A DNA stretch of 64,000 nt from Nostoc sp. JL33 (GCF_017114985.1 NZ_JABXKP010000053.1:13721-77720), one strand, 5' to 3'. Shown: positions 49,600-60,203, counted from the first letter of the stretch. Notes: generated from the letters alone by a model not told the origin. Numbers and translations: made by a program.

Positions 49600-49709
49600 C
49601 TCGTTCCTATGCTCCGCATGGGAACGCATTCATCGAGTCTCTGACTCAATATCTGACTGGAGGCAGCAGCCCCGTCAGCAGCCATTCCCATGCTCTGCAT
49701 AGGAATGAG
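49600..49709. repeat. Dispersed palindromic repeat related to 6612-6724
   Basis: cctcgttcctatgctccgcatgggaacgcattc...gccattcccatgctctgcataggaatgag. Confidence 0.75.
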
Positions 49710-49910
49710 AGAAAAAGAAATTGAGGGTTTGAAACCTACCTGAATCGGTAAAGCCTCGTGTAGATGCGGTTTTTTATTTCCAGCAAATGCAACTATATCT
49801 ATAAGAGTGATGATATTCTTTAGCAAATATTTTTAGCTTTAGGCAAATAAATCTAGATAAACAGTATACATATATACAAATATATATGTTTATTAGTTAC
49901 AGTTTGATAT

Positions 49911-50119
49911 ATGCAATATGTATTTTATCAAGCAACAATTTTAATTTTACCTGTAATTCAACTATTTAGAGAAATGGTGACAAAAGAAATATTCTGATTT
50001 CAGATAAAGAAACTAAATTAATTTATGAAGGAACTGTAAACTTTATGGCAGAATATGATCATGCATTAAATATTAAAATTATTAATAAAGCAGAGGTAGT
50101 CAAATTGCAATCGGCTTGA
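49911..50119 (+). pseudogene. Small ORF split by a frameshift (about 69 aa if one A is removed from AAA near 49972)
   Basis: MQYVFYQATILILPVIQLFRE then NGDKRNILISDKETKLIYEGTVNFMAEYDHALNIKIINKAEVVKLQSA* in the next frame. Confidence 0.4.
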
Positions 50120-50393
50120 ATTTTTCCTAAAAGCACTTTGGACAAGGTTTTATTGTCAAAGTTAAAATGTTCATTAAGTACCTAGTTAAATAAATGTTAA
50201 AAGATTTTTTTAAGCTCAAGACGAACAAATTAATCATTTTTTTCATGAAATGTATAGTTAATAAAGAAGTTTTATTAGGCTTAGTTTCAAAGGCTTAAAT
50301 AGCTTCCAATTGGAGGCATAAAAATATGGATGTGGGGAGTGAGTGTGGTGAGAAAAGATTATTCTCGCCAGAAAGATAATGTGGTAGCGAGTC

Positions 50394-52061
50394 ATGAATA
50401 AACAGGACTCATCCAGGGGAGACCTGAGCCAGACATCTCAACGATTAGAGTGGGAAAAGAGCCATATGCCTTATACAATTCCTAACAACAGTTGCGTTGG
50501 ATGTGACAACTGCCGCCCCCAATGTCCTACGGGTGCAATCAAAATAGAGAATAATGAATACTGGGTTGATCCTGGTCTTTGTAATAATTGTGAGGGCTAT
50601 TATTCAGAACCGCAATGTGTAATAGCTTGTCCAACTAATTCTCCCATTCCCTCGCAGGCGAAAAAGGGGAGATGCAAAGTTGAGCCGAGAGATGCTAGCA
50701 GCTTAGACTTGTTTTCTAATGGAAAGAATAACCCATTTGCTTCAGCGATCGCTATTTGGGAAGCTTGTAATGTACTAGCACAACGCACATCTCTACACTG
50801 GGAAACCGATGAAGAAGGCTACTTATGTTATAGCCGACAAGTCAATCAAGGGCGAGGTGCGATCGCCTTTCACATCCAAGATCCATTCAAAGTGAGCGAC
50901 AAGGCCACAGATTTAGCAGCAATTGAGGGGCTTGACATCAGAGCCGCTTGCATACATCTGATTTTTGCAGCTTATGCGACAGCTTTAGATCAACCTTGGG
51001 AGCAAGAATTTGCGATCGATGAGCGACAAATTGAGAAATATTTGGGGATGGAAAAACGCAAAGATTTGAGCAAAGCTGCCAAGCTAGCTTTAATGAAAAA
51101 TATCGTTCAGCAAGCTTGCTCTCTAATTATCTCCATTGACTGGCCTCAACAAGGTCGAATTAACGGATTTTCTCTTACAGGAAGCCGCTTATGGCACTTA
51201 GTAGACATTCAGCACCACTTTCAAGAAGACAATCTCGGATGCAAATATCTTATTGGGCTAACTTTTAAAGTAAAAGCAGGCATTTGGGCACAATATTTCT
51301 TAAACAAACAAGCATGTAAAGAGCGAACCGCATTCTATCAATATGGCAGTCTCCCCAAAACGCTGTTAACTACAGTCATGAGTATTTGGCAGCAACATGA
51401 AGGCGCAGTCCGGCTAATGCTGTGGTTGCTGTTTAAAACCAAAATGGGCAAAGAACAACGCATTACCATTCCTACCTTGCTGCGTATTGCTTACGGCGAA
51501 GAAAAAGTCGCCCTTGCATCCAGACAACGAGAAGAACGCAAACGTCTGCTGCGAACTTTTGAAAGCGATTTGGAAATTCTCAATCACTATGGAATGAAGG
51601 CAATTTTCGATCCAGTTACTTACCCACCAGAAATTCAACCTTTGTGGGCGAAGTTAATTGATATTCCCGAAGATCCAGATGAAGCATTAGAATTTTGGAC
51701 TAATGACGGTGGTGCTGAAACTCGCCTCACAGACACAGGCCCCCGTGGTAAGTGGAATCTGCTAATGAATGCGCGGATTTTGGCTTTTGAACTCCCACCA
51801 GAATGGGAACAGCAAATCTCAGAATCAGAAAAGAAGCAACGGCGAACTGCTAAAGCCAAAAGGAAGCCCAAAACTACAAGCGATTTGCTGGGTGAACAGA
51901 TTTTGCAAGCGCGAAAAAATTTGAATCTCTCCCAAAGAGAGTTGGCAAAGCTCACAGGTAAAAGCCAAAGCTGGATTCGAGATATTGAAAATGGTCGTTT
52001 AAAAGCCAAATTAGAAGACCAAGTACTGTTAAGGAAAGTCTTAAATATAGCTTCATCTTGA
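50394..52061 (+). CDS. patB: PatB/CnfR-type nif regulator: 4Fe-4S ferredoxin domain plus C-terminal HTH
   Basis: CVGCDNCRPQCPTGAI...CNNCEGYYSEPQCVIACPT and NLSQRELAKLTGKSQSWIRDIENGRLKAKLEDQ; start could be 50466. Confidence 0.92.
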   Translation: MNKQDSSRGDLSQTSQRLEWEKSHMPYTIPNNSCVGCDNCRPQCPTGAIKIENNEYWVDPGLCNNCEGYYSEPQCVIACPTNSPIPSQAKKGRCKVEPRDASSLDLFSNGKNNPFASAIAIWEACNVLAQRTSLHWETDEEGYLCYSRQVNQGRGAIAFHIQDPFKVSDKATDLAAIEGLDIRAACIHLIFAAYATALDQPWEQEFAIDERQIEKYLGMEKRKDLSKAAKLALMKNIVQQACSLIISIDWPQQGRINGFSLTGSRLWHLVDIQHHFQEDNLGCKYLIGLTFKVKAGIWAQYFLNKQACKERTAFYQYGSLPKTLLTTVMSIWQQHEGAVRLMLWLLFKTKMGKEQRITIPTLLRIAYGEEKVALASRQREERKRLLRTFESDLEILNHYGMKAIFDPVTYPPEIQPLWAKLIDIPEDPDEALEFWTNDGGAETRLTDTGPRGKWNLLMNARILAFELPPEWEQQISESEKKQRRTAKAKRKPKTTSDLLGEQILQARKNLNLSQRELAKLTGKSQSWIRDIENGRLKAKLEDQVLLRKVLNIASS

Positions 52062-52347
52062 TTCGGAATTTGGAATTTAAACGCAGAGGAAAGCGCAGAG
52101 ATTTTATGACGAATTTGTGTAGCGTTATACTAAATACAGCATTTCATTAATTCGTAGCGAAGTAAATTTAGCAATACTCTGCGTTCCTACCCTACGGGAA
52201 GGCGAAGCGCCTATGCGCTTCCCTTTGCCTGACGGCAGTCGCTACAACGGGGAGCCACTGCGGTGGACGGGTTCCCCGGCTAAAGCAAGTGGCGTGGGAA
52301 AATACGCAACGCGCTGCCTCTCCTCTGCGTTTAAAAACTCTCCACTT

Positions 52348-53358
52348 TTATGTACTATAAGTCATTACCTTACTAGAGGTAATCCAGAAACTACCTACAG
52401 CATATTTAGTAACTACCAACTCTCGTGTAGCATTGCATGAACTCTTCAGTTGTTGAGTCTTGGTTTCATCTTTCACGAGTTTAGCCTGGTAAGTGTAGAG
52501 AGAACCAGAAGGTTGTTCAAAACTTAGTTCAGCTAGGATAGTATTATTATCTAAACTTTGCTCCAAAATTTTGCCTGCAACTTTGTAGTTAAACCAATCC
52601 CATCCATTGCTGAAGATTAGTTCTCTTTCCAAAACCTGAAGCGCAGCAGGCAGAATTCCCCAGCCTCGATAGACTTTATTTAAGCATTGAATATCGCCAG
52701 TCCGGGACAGAATCGATCTAAATGAATCTTGATCGAGACGGCCATAGTATCTTCCTTCTGGCAAATCTATAACTGTTGGTGCAAACCGATGTCCACCAAA
52801 GTGCGATGATTTCCAAATTCGCACATTATCCAAGCACAAATCAGCATTACTCGCTGTAATATTGAAGTAAAAAGGAGCGCCATATCTAGCACAGCATTTA
52901 TCATGGCTACCGTGGGTACACACTAAAATATCTCTAGTTGTACTAGTTCCTACCTCAGAATTAGAATTAATACCCCATAACCATTTTTGGACAACTGCTG
53001 CTACTTGCTCAATATTTAGTAGCTGAAACTCTTGCTTATCGTATCCATTACTTAGCCCCTCTTTTTTTTGATAAATCAAAAGCGTAGTCTGGTTTACTTT
53101 GTGTGATACATCATTAGCAATTAAGAGGAATCTAATCGGTAATTTAGCACGCTTGACTTCATCTACCAAAATCCTCAAATTCTGGGGCACCCATTTGGAA
53201 TTAAAGGCTTCTGATGTCCAAGGTAAAGGACACTCAACTAAAATATAAGTTTGATAATTGGTGGCGCTACCAATAACATCTTCTCCTATTTGGCGTGAAT
53301 CGTCAGAACAAAAAAAAGTATTCATCTCACTGTACTCATTAGCGTATTTTATGGACAA
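52348..53358 (-). CDS. Sucrase/ferredoxin-like family (thioredoxin-like [2Fe-2S]) protein
   Basis: ILVCTHGSHDKCCARYGAPFY, IWKSSHFGGHRFAPTVIDLPEGRYYGRL. Confidence 0.88.
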   Translation of the reverse strand: MSIKYANEYSEMNTFFCSDDSRQIGEDVIGSATNYQTYILVECPLPWTSEAFNSKWVPQNLRILVDEVKRAKLPIRFLLIANDVSHKVNQTTLLIYQKKEGLSNGYDKQEFQLLNIEQVAAVVQKWLWGINSNSEVGTSTTRDILVCTHGSHDKCCARYGAPFYFNITASNADLCLDNVRIWKSSHFGGHRFAPTVIDLPEGRYYGRLDQDSFRSILSRTGDIQCLNKVYRGWGILPAALQVLERELIFSNGWDWFNYKVAGKILEQSLDNNTILAELSFEQPSGSLYTYQAKLVKDETKTQQLKSSCNATRELVVTKYAVGSFWITSSKVMTYST

Positions 53359-53404
53359 AAGGTATTACAAAATACAATTGTGTTCTTAGCTACAATATCC
53401 TTGG

Positions 53405-53893
53405 CTAAAGGAGATAAAAAAGAACAATATTCATTTCCCAATTAAAATTAGGTAGCCATTTTATAACATCATTATTGATCAAGGTCTTTCCGGTTAATAA
53501 ACCCTCCACAATAGAGATAAACAGTGTCAAGATAGATTTTTCCGTATGAGCGATGTTAATTTTGTATCTAGTTTTATTATTATTTGGTATTTTATAAATT
53601 TTAACTTGCTGAAACTCGGCTTTTCTGAACTTAATTTCTTTAATATTGCTAGCAGCGATATACTTATTTAAGGTTTTGTTAGAATTATCTACATAGCTAG
53701 TTACACTTCTTGTATTTACACATAAAGATGTAATTTTGTGCTGTTCTTGGAAGCAAGATATTCCTAAAGATAGATGCGGAAATACTTGATCAACAGATAA
53801 TGCTTTTATAAGCGAATACTGTTTTAAAACTTTTTCCCTACTATCTGCTTTGAACGTATTTATCCATGTAGACATATTGCAAATAATTCTCAA
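53405..53893 (-). CDS. Hypothetical protein
   Basis: 162-aa ORF upstream of the sucrase/ferredoxin-like gene; no family recognised. Confidence 0.5.
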   Translation of the reverse strand: MRIICNMSTWINTFKADSREKVLKQYSLIKALSVDQVFPHLSLGISCFQEQHKITSLCVNTRSVTSYVDNSNKTLNKYIAASNIKEIKFRKAEFQQVKIYKIPNNNKTRYKINIAHTEKSILTLFISIVEGLLTGKTLINNDVIKWLPNFNWEMNIVLFYLL

Positions 53894-54321
53894 TTACTCT
53901 AGAAAAAATAAAAACAATTAAATTAGGGGTAAATGCTTTAGTACCCCAGACTTCATGCGCGATAAGTTAATGTTCAAAACTAGTGACTAATTATTCGCAG
54001 CGTCACTAACATCAACATTAACAAACCTGTTATTTACCCTTTTACCTAGTCTAACTTCCTGAAGCTTATGTCAGGGTTTCATTATAGGCATCTGCCTTGA
54101 CTGTAACTGAACTCAATAATAAATGCAAGTATTTGAGAATCTTTATAATTTCATGATCGTTTGTCGCCTCTATAAGGTTGGTTAAATCAAGGTTAAGGGG
54201 CATTCTCTAGTGGAGATAGCTCACTTGAACAAGCATTGATTCTTTCAATACAATAGATAAAGTTTTGCAATTGTGACCAGTAGGGGCGCACAGCTGGGCG
54301 CTAATCCAAATATCTGTAGCT

Positions 54322-55074
54322 ATGGCGATCGCATATTTCTATTTTCATGCAGAATTGAATTATTTTTTACCACGGCATCATCAGCAGGTGAGAATCAGTC
54401 ATTTTTTTGAGGAGAAAGCCTCAATTAAGGACATGATTGAGTCGTTGGGTGTCCCTCATCCAGAAGTTGATTTTATAAATGTTAATGGTGAATATGTAAA
54501 TTTTTATTACATAGTTTCGGATGGAGATACTATCAATGTTTATCCAATTTCTGCTAGGGGTAGTATTATACCAAGCATTTCTGTTAGGCCAGAACCGCTT
54601 AGTATTATCCGCTTTGTTTTAGATATTCATTTGGGGAAGCTGGCGACATCTCTACGACTTTTAGGTTTTGATACTTTATACCGCAATGACTACGAGGATG
54701 AGAAATTAGCCCAAATATCCTCCAGCCAAGCGCGGATTCTCTTGACTCGTGATAAAGGTTTATTGATGCGTAGTTTGGTAACGCATGGGTATTACGTAAG
54801 AAATACTAACCCTCAACAACAAATCATAGAAGTACTGCAACGCTTCGACTTGTTTAAATTAATCTCACCATTTAAACGGTGTTTGCGTTGCAATGGATTA
54901 TTAGAACCTGTAGATAAGCAATCCATCGTTGACAAGATACCAGAAAATGTGCGATCGCAGATTGATGAATTCCGCCGTTGCCAAGACTGCGATCGCATTT
55001 ATTGGAAAGGTTCGCATTATGAACGATTGCAACAGTTTATTGATGGAGTACTTAACTCACAAAAAGGTGAGTAA
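54322..55074 (+). CDS. Mut7-C RNase domain protein with N-terminal ubiquitin-like domain
   Basis: FVLDIHLGKLATSLRLLGFDTLYRNDYEDEKLAQIS..ILLTRDKGLL...CLRCNGLLEPV...CQDCDRIYWKGSHYERL. Confidence 0.92.
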   Translation: MAIAYFYFHAELNYFLPRHHQQVRISHFFEEKASIKDMIESLGVPHPEVDFINVNGEYVNFYYIVSDGDTINVYPISARGSIIPSISVRPEPLSIIRFVLDIHLGKLATSLRLLGFDTLYRNDYEDEKLAQISSSQARILLTRDKGLLMRSLVTHGYYVRNTNPQQQIIEVLQRFDLFKLISPFKRCLRCNGLLEPVDKQSIVDKIPENVRSQIDEFRRCQDCDRIYWKGSHYERLQQFIDGVLNSQKGE

Positions 55075-55092
55075 CTTAGTTATGCCAATTAT

Positions 55093-55314
55093 TTAACCAG
55101 CAGAAATATTCCCACTAATTATTTGACTACCCCCGATTCTGGGATCTTCATCTTGGCGATCCAAATCATCAGGAGTGGGGTTTTGCTTACTCTCTCCAGT
55201 AACTTCTTCTGGTTCAATGGGATCTGCCTCTTGAGCTTTATCGATATCAAGAGACTGAGGAGGCTCTTTGGCGTGAGAGAAATCGATGAGTGGATTGGGT
55301 TGATCGGGAGTCAT
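55093..55314 (-). CDS. Hypothetical acidic protein
   Basis: 73-aa ORF, Asp/Glu/Pro-rich. Confidence 0.45.
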   Translation of the reverse strand: MTPDQPNPLIDFSHAKEPPQSLDIDKAQEADPIEPEEVTGESKQNPTPDDLDRQDEDPRIGGSQIISGNISAG

Positions 55315-55511
55315 GAGTTACTAAATTATACAGTCTTCTTTAGTGTTGAATTTATTTTGCTTGCAAACATCTTTCTTGAGAAAGAAACCACGTATTTTGA
55401 CACTCCCCCCCATAAATAAACGGGGATTCTGTACTGATAAGCTAAAACACATCTAAGAAAGCATATCAAAATTTTATCAATATCTTGTGGGGTGGGCATC
55501 TTGCCCGTCCT

Positions 55512-55643
55512 GATGCTTGGGCGCTGGGTGTGGGTATTGGCAATGTGGCGAACTTGATGAATCCGCAGCGCTTTGTGTTGGGAGGCGGTGTGACGAAGGC
55601 GGGGGAGGATTTCTAGCAGGTGGCGCGGGAGACGGCTTTGCCT
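55512..55643 (+). pseudogene. ROK-family (glucokinase-like) gene relic with in-frame TAG at 55614-55616
   Basis: DAWALGVGIGNVANLMNPQRFVLGGGVTKAGEDF*QVARETALP. Confidence 0.75.
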
Positions 55644-55840
55644 TCACCATGTAAATTATCCGGTGTTACTCGTGACAGTAGTTCATCAAGGTCATGTACT
55701 TTTTCACTTAAGCAAGGTAAGTTGCTCGTAATGCTTTGCAATGCTAAGGATTCTATAGATTGACCAGTTAACTCAGCAAGATGATGCAATTGCTCAAACA
55801 GAGATTCTGGAATTTCTAACGTCAGCTTTTGGTTAGCCAT
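55613..55840 (-). CDS. Small antitoxin-like protein
   Basis: MANQKLTLEIPESLFEQLHHLAELTGQSIESLALQSI; C-terminal end overlaps the ROK relic. Confidence 0.55.
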   Translation of the reverse strand: MANQKLTLEIPESLFEQLHHLAELTGQSIESLALQSITSNLPCLSEKVHDLDELLSRVTPDNLHGEGKAVSRATC

Positions 55841-55879
55841 CTTTCGACAGATTTGATTATTGTTTTCTTTAACCTAATA

Positions 55880-56467
55880 TTATTTCTGAATATTTTGACG
55901 AAATTCTCTAATCGCTTCCAAGGGAGACGACAACAAAATACAACGATTGAGCAGGGATAAATCTAATTCTGGTAAAACTTCACTGTTAACAACTTTCTCA
56001 TATTCTTGTTCTCGTAAGCAGTAAACTTCAATTGTGCCATCTTCCCAAAACCAAACTTCCGGGACTCCCATTAATTTGTACTTCTGTAACTTTATGGGAC
56101 TACCGCTAGTAATCACTACTTCAATGCACAAGTCTGGTATAGGTTTGTCCGTTCCAAAGCAATAAGATAAATCTGCTTGATATTCTACTATCTTGGGAAT
56201 AATCTGGCTAAAACTCCCACTGGGGAAAAATTCAATGCCTTTGATTTCAAAATAAGTAATCAATAGTCCAGCAATTAAACACTTAATCACCTCATGAGGT
56301 TTACCAATAGTCACTATTTCTAAAATTCCCTCACAATAAAACAACCGCACCCCTGGCAGATTTTCAAAGCTGGCTTGAATCGCTTTAAATTTTTCCCAAC
56401 TTAACCCACGTCGAAAGAAGCGTTGTTCTTCTGGTAAGTTAACAGCATTTTCTAACGTTTGAGTCAT
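55880..56467 (-). CDS. Uma2-family (DUF820) putative endonuclease
   Basis: GLSWEKFKAIQASFENLPGVRLFYCEGILEIVTIGKPHE...PDLCIEVVITSGSPIKLQKYKLMGVPEVWFWEDG. Confidence 0.9.
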   Translation of the reverse strand: MTQTLENAVNLPEEQRFFRRGLSWEKFKAIQASFENLPGVRLFYCEGILEIVTIGKPHEVIKCLIAGLLITYFEIKGIEFFPSGSFSQIIPKIVEYQADLSYCFGTDKPIPDLCIEVVITSGSPIKLQKYKLMGVPEVWFWEDGTIEVYCLREQEYEKVVNSEVLPELDLSLLNRCILLSSPLEAIREFRQNIQK

Positions 56468-56519
56468 AATATTTTTTACTCTCCCAGTTAGTACTCACGA
56501 AATTTATCTCATTTCCATC

Positions 56520-57629
56520 TTAAATCAAAACCAAATTATCTCGGTGAATCACAGTTTCCACACCCGCATAGCCTAAAATTACGGAAATTTCCCGCGAATG
56601 ACAGCCGCGAATCTTTTGCAATTCATCGCTGTTGTAATTCACAAGTCCTCTAGCAATTTCGTTGCCGTTGGTGTCACACAATTGCACTGCGTCCTGTGTG
56701 CGAAACTCTCCTTCTACTAGCTTAATTCCAGCTGCTAATAACGATTTTCCTGCTAGAGAAATTGCCGCGATCGCACCTTCATCTAAATACAATTTACCCG
56801 CAGGTACAAGTCCGTAAGCTATCCAACGTTTACGCGCCGAAGTTGGTTCAGGTTGCGGTTCAAAATGCGTCCCAATCAGTTCACCTTGGATAATTTTTTC
56901 GATATTCCGGGGAAATCGTCCTTGAGTAATTACGGTACGGACTCCAGCAGCGATCGCAATTCTCGCAGCCGAAATTTTTGTCACCATACCACCAGTTCCC
57001 CATTGAGAACCTTGGGAACCTGTTTGTATTTGTAATTGAGCTAATTCCTTAATGCTACTCACTAAAGCGATCGGCCGCGCATCTGGTACAGAACGCGGAT
57101 CGGCTGAGTACAGCCTATCGACATCGGTAAGCAAAAATAGCCAATCTGCTTCTACTAAACTGGCAACCAATGCCGAAAGGGTGTCATTATCACCAAATTT
57201 TAGTTCGTCTATTGCTACGGTATCATTTTCATTGACTATGGGGATCACTCCCAGTCTCAGTAGTTCCTGAAAAGTGTTGTAGACGTTGAGATAGCGGCTG
57301 CGCTGTACCAAGTCGCTGCGAGTCAGTAATACTTGGGCGATCGCCTGTTGGATCGTACTAAATAAATCATCGTATATACGAATTAACCTGCCTTGTCCAA
57401 CTGCTGCTACAGCCTGTTTTAGTGCGATCGCCTTCGGACGTTCAGTTAAACCCAACCGCGCACAACCTACCCCCACAGCGCCAGAGGAAACCAAAATCAC
57501 CCGGTGTCCCTGGTGTCTTAAATGGGAGAGTGTTTCCGCCAAGGTAGCGATCGTAGAAAGTGCTAATTGTCCCGTTTCTGGTTGAGTTAGGCTAGAAGTG
57601 CCTATTTTGACAACAATTGTTAGTGGCAT
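56520..57629 (-). CDS. proB: Glutamate 5-kinase
   Basis: [67 protein letters not shown]. Confidence 0.95.
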   Translation of the reverse strand: MPLTIVVKIGTSSLTQPETGQLALSTIATLAETLSHLRHQGHRVILVSSGAVGVGCARLGLTERPKAIALKQAVAAVGQGRLIRIYDDLFSTIQQAIAQVLLTRSDLVQRSRYLNVYNTFQELLRLGVIPIVNENDTVAIDELKFGDNDTLSALVASLVEADWLFLLTDVDRLYSADPRSVPDARPIALVSSIKELAQLQIQTGSQGSQWGTGGMVTKISAARIAIAAGVRTVITQGRFPRNIEKIIQGELIGTHFEPQPEPTSARKRWIAYGLVPAGKLYLDEGAIAAISLAGKSLLAAGIKLVEGEFRTQDAVQLCDTNGNEIARGLVNYNSDELQKIRGCHSREISVILGYAGVETVIHRDNLVLI

Positions 57630-57705
57630 CTTTCAATTTTAGATTTTAGATTTTAGATTTTAGATTTCAGATTAGACATCTTGCATAAGTTTTTTAAGCC
57701 CTGCT

Positions 57706-57877
57706 CTAAGAGGTTGTTTGAAAAGTGTTTCACTGTGACTTGAGGCACTTTTAGATCCCCCCTAACCCCCCGATAAATTGGGGGGAACCGGAATCAAAGT
57801 CCCCCAATTTATCGGGGGATTTAGAGGGATCTAGAACTTTTAATGCCGACAAGAGGACTTTTCAAACATCCTCTAAG
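57706..57877. mobile_element. MITE-like inverted-repeat element
   Basis: AGAGGTTGTTTGAAAAGT (57709-57726) and reverse complement of AGAGGATGTTTGAAAAGT (57857-57874); internal palindrome CCCCCCGATAAATTGGGGGGA / TCCCCCAATTTATCGGGGGA. Confidence 0.7.
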
Positions 57878-58169
57878 GCAGAGGCTACGCGAACAGACTA
57901 AAGCATATGGAAACACCCTTTTAACTTTTAAATCCATACACACAGAAGTCTATTTTAGATTCAATCCAAAATCCAAAATCTAAAATCCAAAATTGTAAAG
58001 CGCCAATCCCTCTATAGTGAAGGCTGACGCTTTACGGGTGTATATTTACTTAGTATGGGTTAGGGTCTTTTTTGGCTGACCCCATGTTATTAATACTTAT
58101 GATCCCCGATTTTGGAATCACACCAAGATTCCTTAATGATTTCTTTAGATTTACTTTCCTGACGATTTA

Positions 58170-58715
58170 TCAACTTTTGTGAATCTTGCTTTTCTTCGGG
58201 GTAATAGAGGCTCCCAGAATTTCAGATATCCAGACTTCAAAGTTGCGTACTGGATGAGAGCGGAGGGCTGCGTCGGCATGAACAATCGGTTCGACTAAAA
58301 TAGTAAACATTCCCAGGCGATTACCTGCTAAAACATCGGTAAATAAGCGATCGCCTACCATTCCCACTTGATGTACTGGTAGATCCATTCCCCTAAGTGC
58401 TGCCCTAATTTTGCGCCGGGAAGGCTTGGCTGCACCTAAATAGTAAGGTAGGTTGAGCGATCGCGCAATTCCACCAATTCGCGCTTCACTGAGGTTATTA
58501 CTGACCAAGCACAATGCAGTACAGGCGCGGATTTGCTCCACCCACTGCCGTAGTTCTGGGGAAGCCACTCCGACTCTAAAGGGTACTAAAGTTTCATCTA
58601 CATCCAATACCAGCCCCTTAAGCCCGTATTTTTGGATAATATCTGGCGTTAGGTTCAACACTGAACCCTGTAAAATCAAGTCAGGCTGTAAAAGATTGTT
58701 CCAGGTCATAGTCAC
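58170..58715 (-). CDS. YqeG-family HAD IIIA phosphatase
   Basis: GLKGLVLDVDETLVPFRVGVASPELRQWVEQI...VGMVGDRLFTDVLAGNRLGMFTILV. Confidence 0.93.
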   Translation of the reverse strand: MTMTWNNLLQPDLILQGSVLNLTPDIIQKYGLKGLVLDVDETLVPFRVGVASPELRQWVEQIRACTALCLVSNNLSEARIGGIARSLNLPYYLGAAKPSRRKIRAALRGMDLPVHQVGMVGDRLFTDVLAGNRLGMFTILVEPIVHADAALRSHPVRNFEVWISEILGASITPKKSKIHKS

Positions 58716-58762
58716 CAGTCAAATTTGAGTAGCTCAGACAAATGAGCATAACCCAATATAGT

Positions 58763-59389
58763 TTAGTTAGTCGAACTCCATCCTGGGATATCTCCCTGAA
58801 CACTTTGAGATAAAATCCCTAAAATCTTATCTATTTCTTTGATGTAATAATTACTCAAATCTATAAATATATCGTTTTCTTCTAACTTCAAAAATTTCCA
58901 AATATCACCCGTTGTTACCGCACCGTAAATTTTTCTGATTTCATTCCCTTCTTGTTGATTAAACAATTGTGCTGCCAACATTCCGGCTGCACATTGACCT
59001 AATCCACCTTTAATATTTTCGTTTTTGGCTTCAATAATAACCACCACAGGCACATTAATTGTTAGTTGCTCTTTAGAACGACTGATGATAAAGTCACAAT
59101 AGCCATTCAGTCCGTTTTCTGCATCTACATTAAACTCTGTTCCCGAAAATAAACTAATTGGACAATTAGCCCTGCGTCTTACCTCCAACAATATCGGAGT
59201 GATAATCATTTCTGAACGAGCTTTTTCAGTATTAATTGCTAAAGCCAGTTCTGTAGTTTCTTCTAAAGAATTTTTGAGTTTCTCACTTGCCTGTAAAGGT
59301 TCTATGTTGGCACATAAATCAGTTTTTTCATCAATGCGGATGCTGAATGACTTTTTAAATTTACTTAATGTAAAATCACTATAAGCCAT
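58763..59389 (-). CDS. Hypothetical protein with PD-(D/E)XK-like signature
   Basis: YCDFIIS...VPVVVIIEAKNENIKGGLGQCAAGMLAAQLFN; start at MAYSDFTLSKF. Confidence 0.65.
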   Translation of the reverse strand: MAYSDFTLSKFKKSFSIRIDEKTDLCANIEPLQASEKLKNSLEETTELALAINTEKARSEMIITPILLEVRRRANCPISLFSGTEFNVDAENGLNGYCDFIISRSKEQLTINVPVVVIIEAKNENIKGGLGQCAAGMLAAQLFNQQEGNEIRKIYGAVTTGDIWKFLKLEENDIFIDLSNYYIKEIDKILGILSQSVQGDIPGWSSTN

Positions 59390-59630
59390 TTTCAGCACCT
59401 CATAGCAATTTTTGATTTTAGATTTTAGATAATGGAATTGAAAATCTCTACCAACCACAATGCTTTTTCCAGAATCTTAAACAATACTAATTGTCCCAAT
59501 TTAGTGTCAATGTTTCATTGCTTCCACATTTAATGGGACATGGTAAAAGGTTTAAGTAGATTGTGATTAAAATGAAAAATTCCCAATTAAAAAATTCAAA
59601 ATGTTACATTATCATTTTGAATTTTTAATC

Positions 59631-60203
59631 TTATTCCACTTCATTAAAAAGATGTTCCTCTAACAGAGGTTGCACTTTGCGGAACTCCTCTGGAGAGAGT
59701 AATTCAGGTTGACCTGTTTTTGCTATCCGTGCAAAAAATAATAGGGGATCGAGGGGTGTATAAATTGCATACTCCTGATCTTCATCATAGAAGCTAGCTA
59801 GTAGCTGTAATTGCTCTGGCTCTAAATCTGCCTCTTCGTCTTCGATTTCTAAGGTGAAGAGTTCTGATTCTTCAACTGGCGGTAAATCACCTGCGACTGT
59901 CAAAGCATAGGCTGTGTTCTTCAATATCAGGTTCTGCTCAGATAGTACCGCTTGAGCAGTGGCAAAAATTTGCTCAATGGTGCTGTCATCTTCTACCAGA
60001 ACCGCTTCTTCTTCCTCGCCCTCACCCTCCCAAGAAAAAATTTCTACAGGTGAGTCTACAGGAAGAAGTAAAACGTATTCTTGCTCATCAACCTCCAGGG
60101 AATGCTCTATGTAACATTCGAGCGATCGCCCTTTGTCATCGGTTAAAGTGATGGAACCCGCATGAGCGTTATCATTTTCTTCAGGAAATGGGGAGGGAAA
60201 CAT
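59631..60203 (-). CDS. DUF3727-family protein
   Basis: ITLTDDKGRSLECYIEHSLEVDEQEYVLLLPVDSPVEIF...YAIYTPLDPLLFFARI. Confidence 0.85.
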   Translation of the reverse strand: MFPSPFPEENDNAHAGSITLTDDKGRSLECYIEHSLEVDEQEYVLLLPVDSPVEIFSWEGEGEEEEAVLVEDDSTIEQIFATAQAVLSEQNLILKNTAYALTVAGDLPPVEESELFTLEIEDEEADLEPEQLQLLASFYDEDQEYAIYTPLDPLLFFARIAKTGQPELLSPEEFRKVQPLLEEHLFNEVE

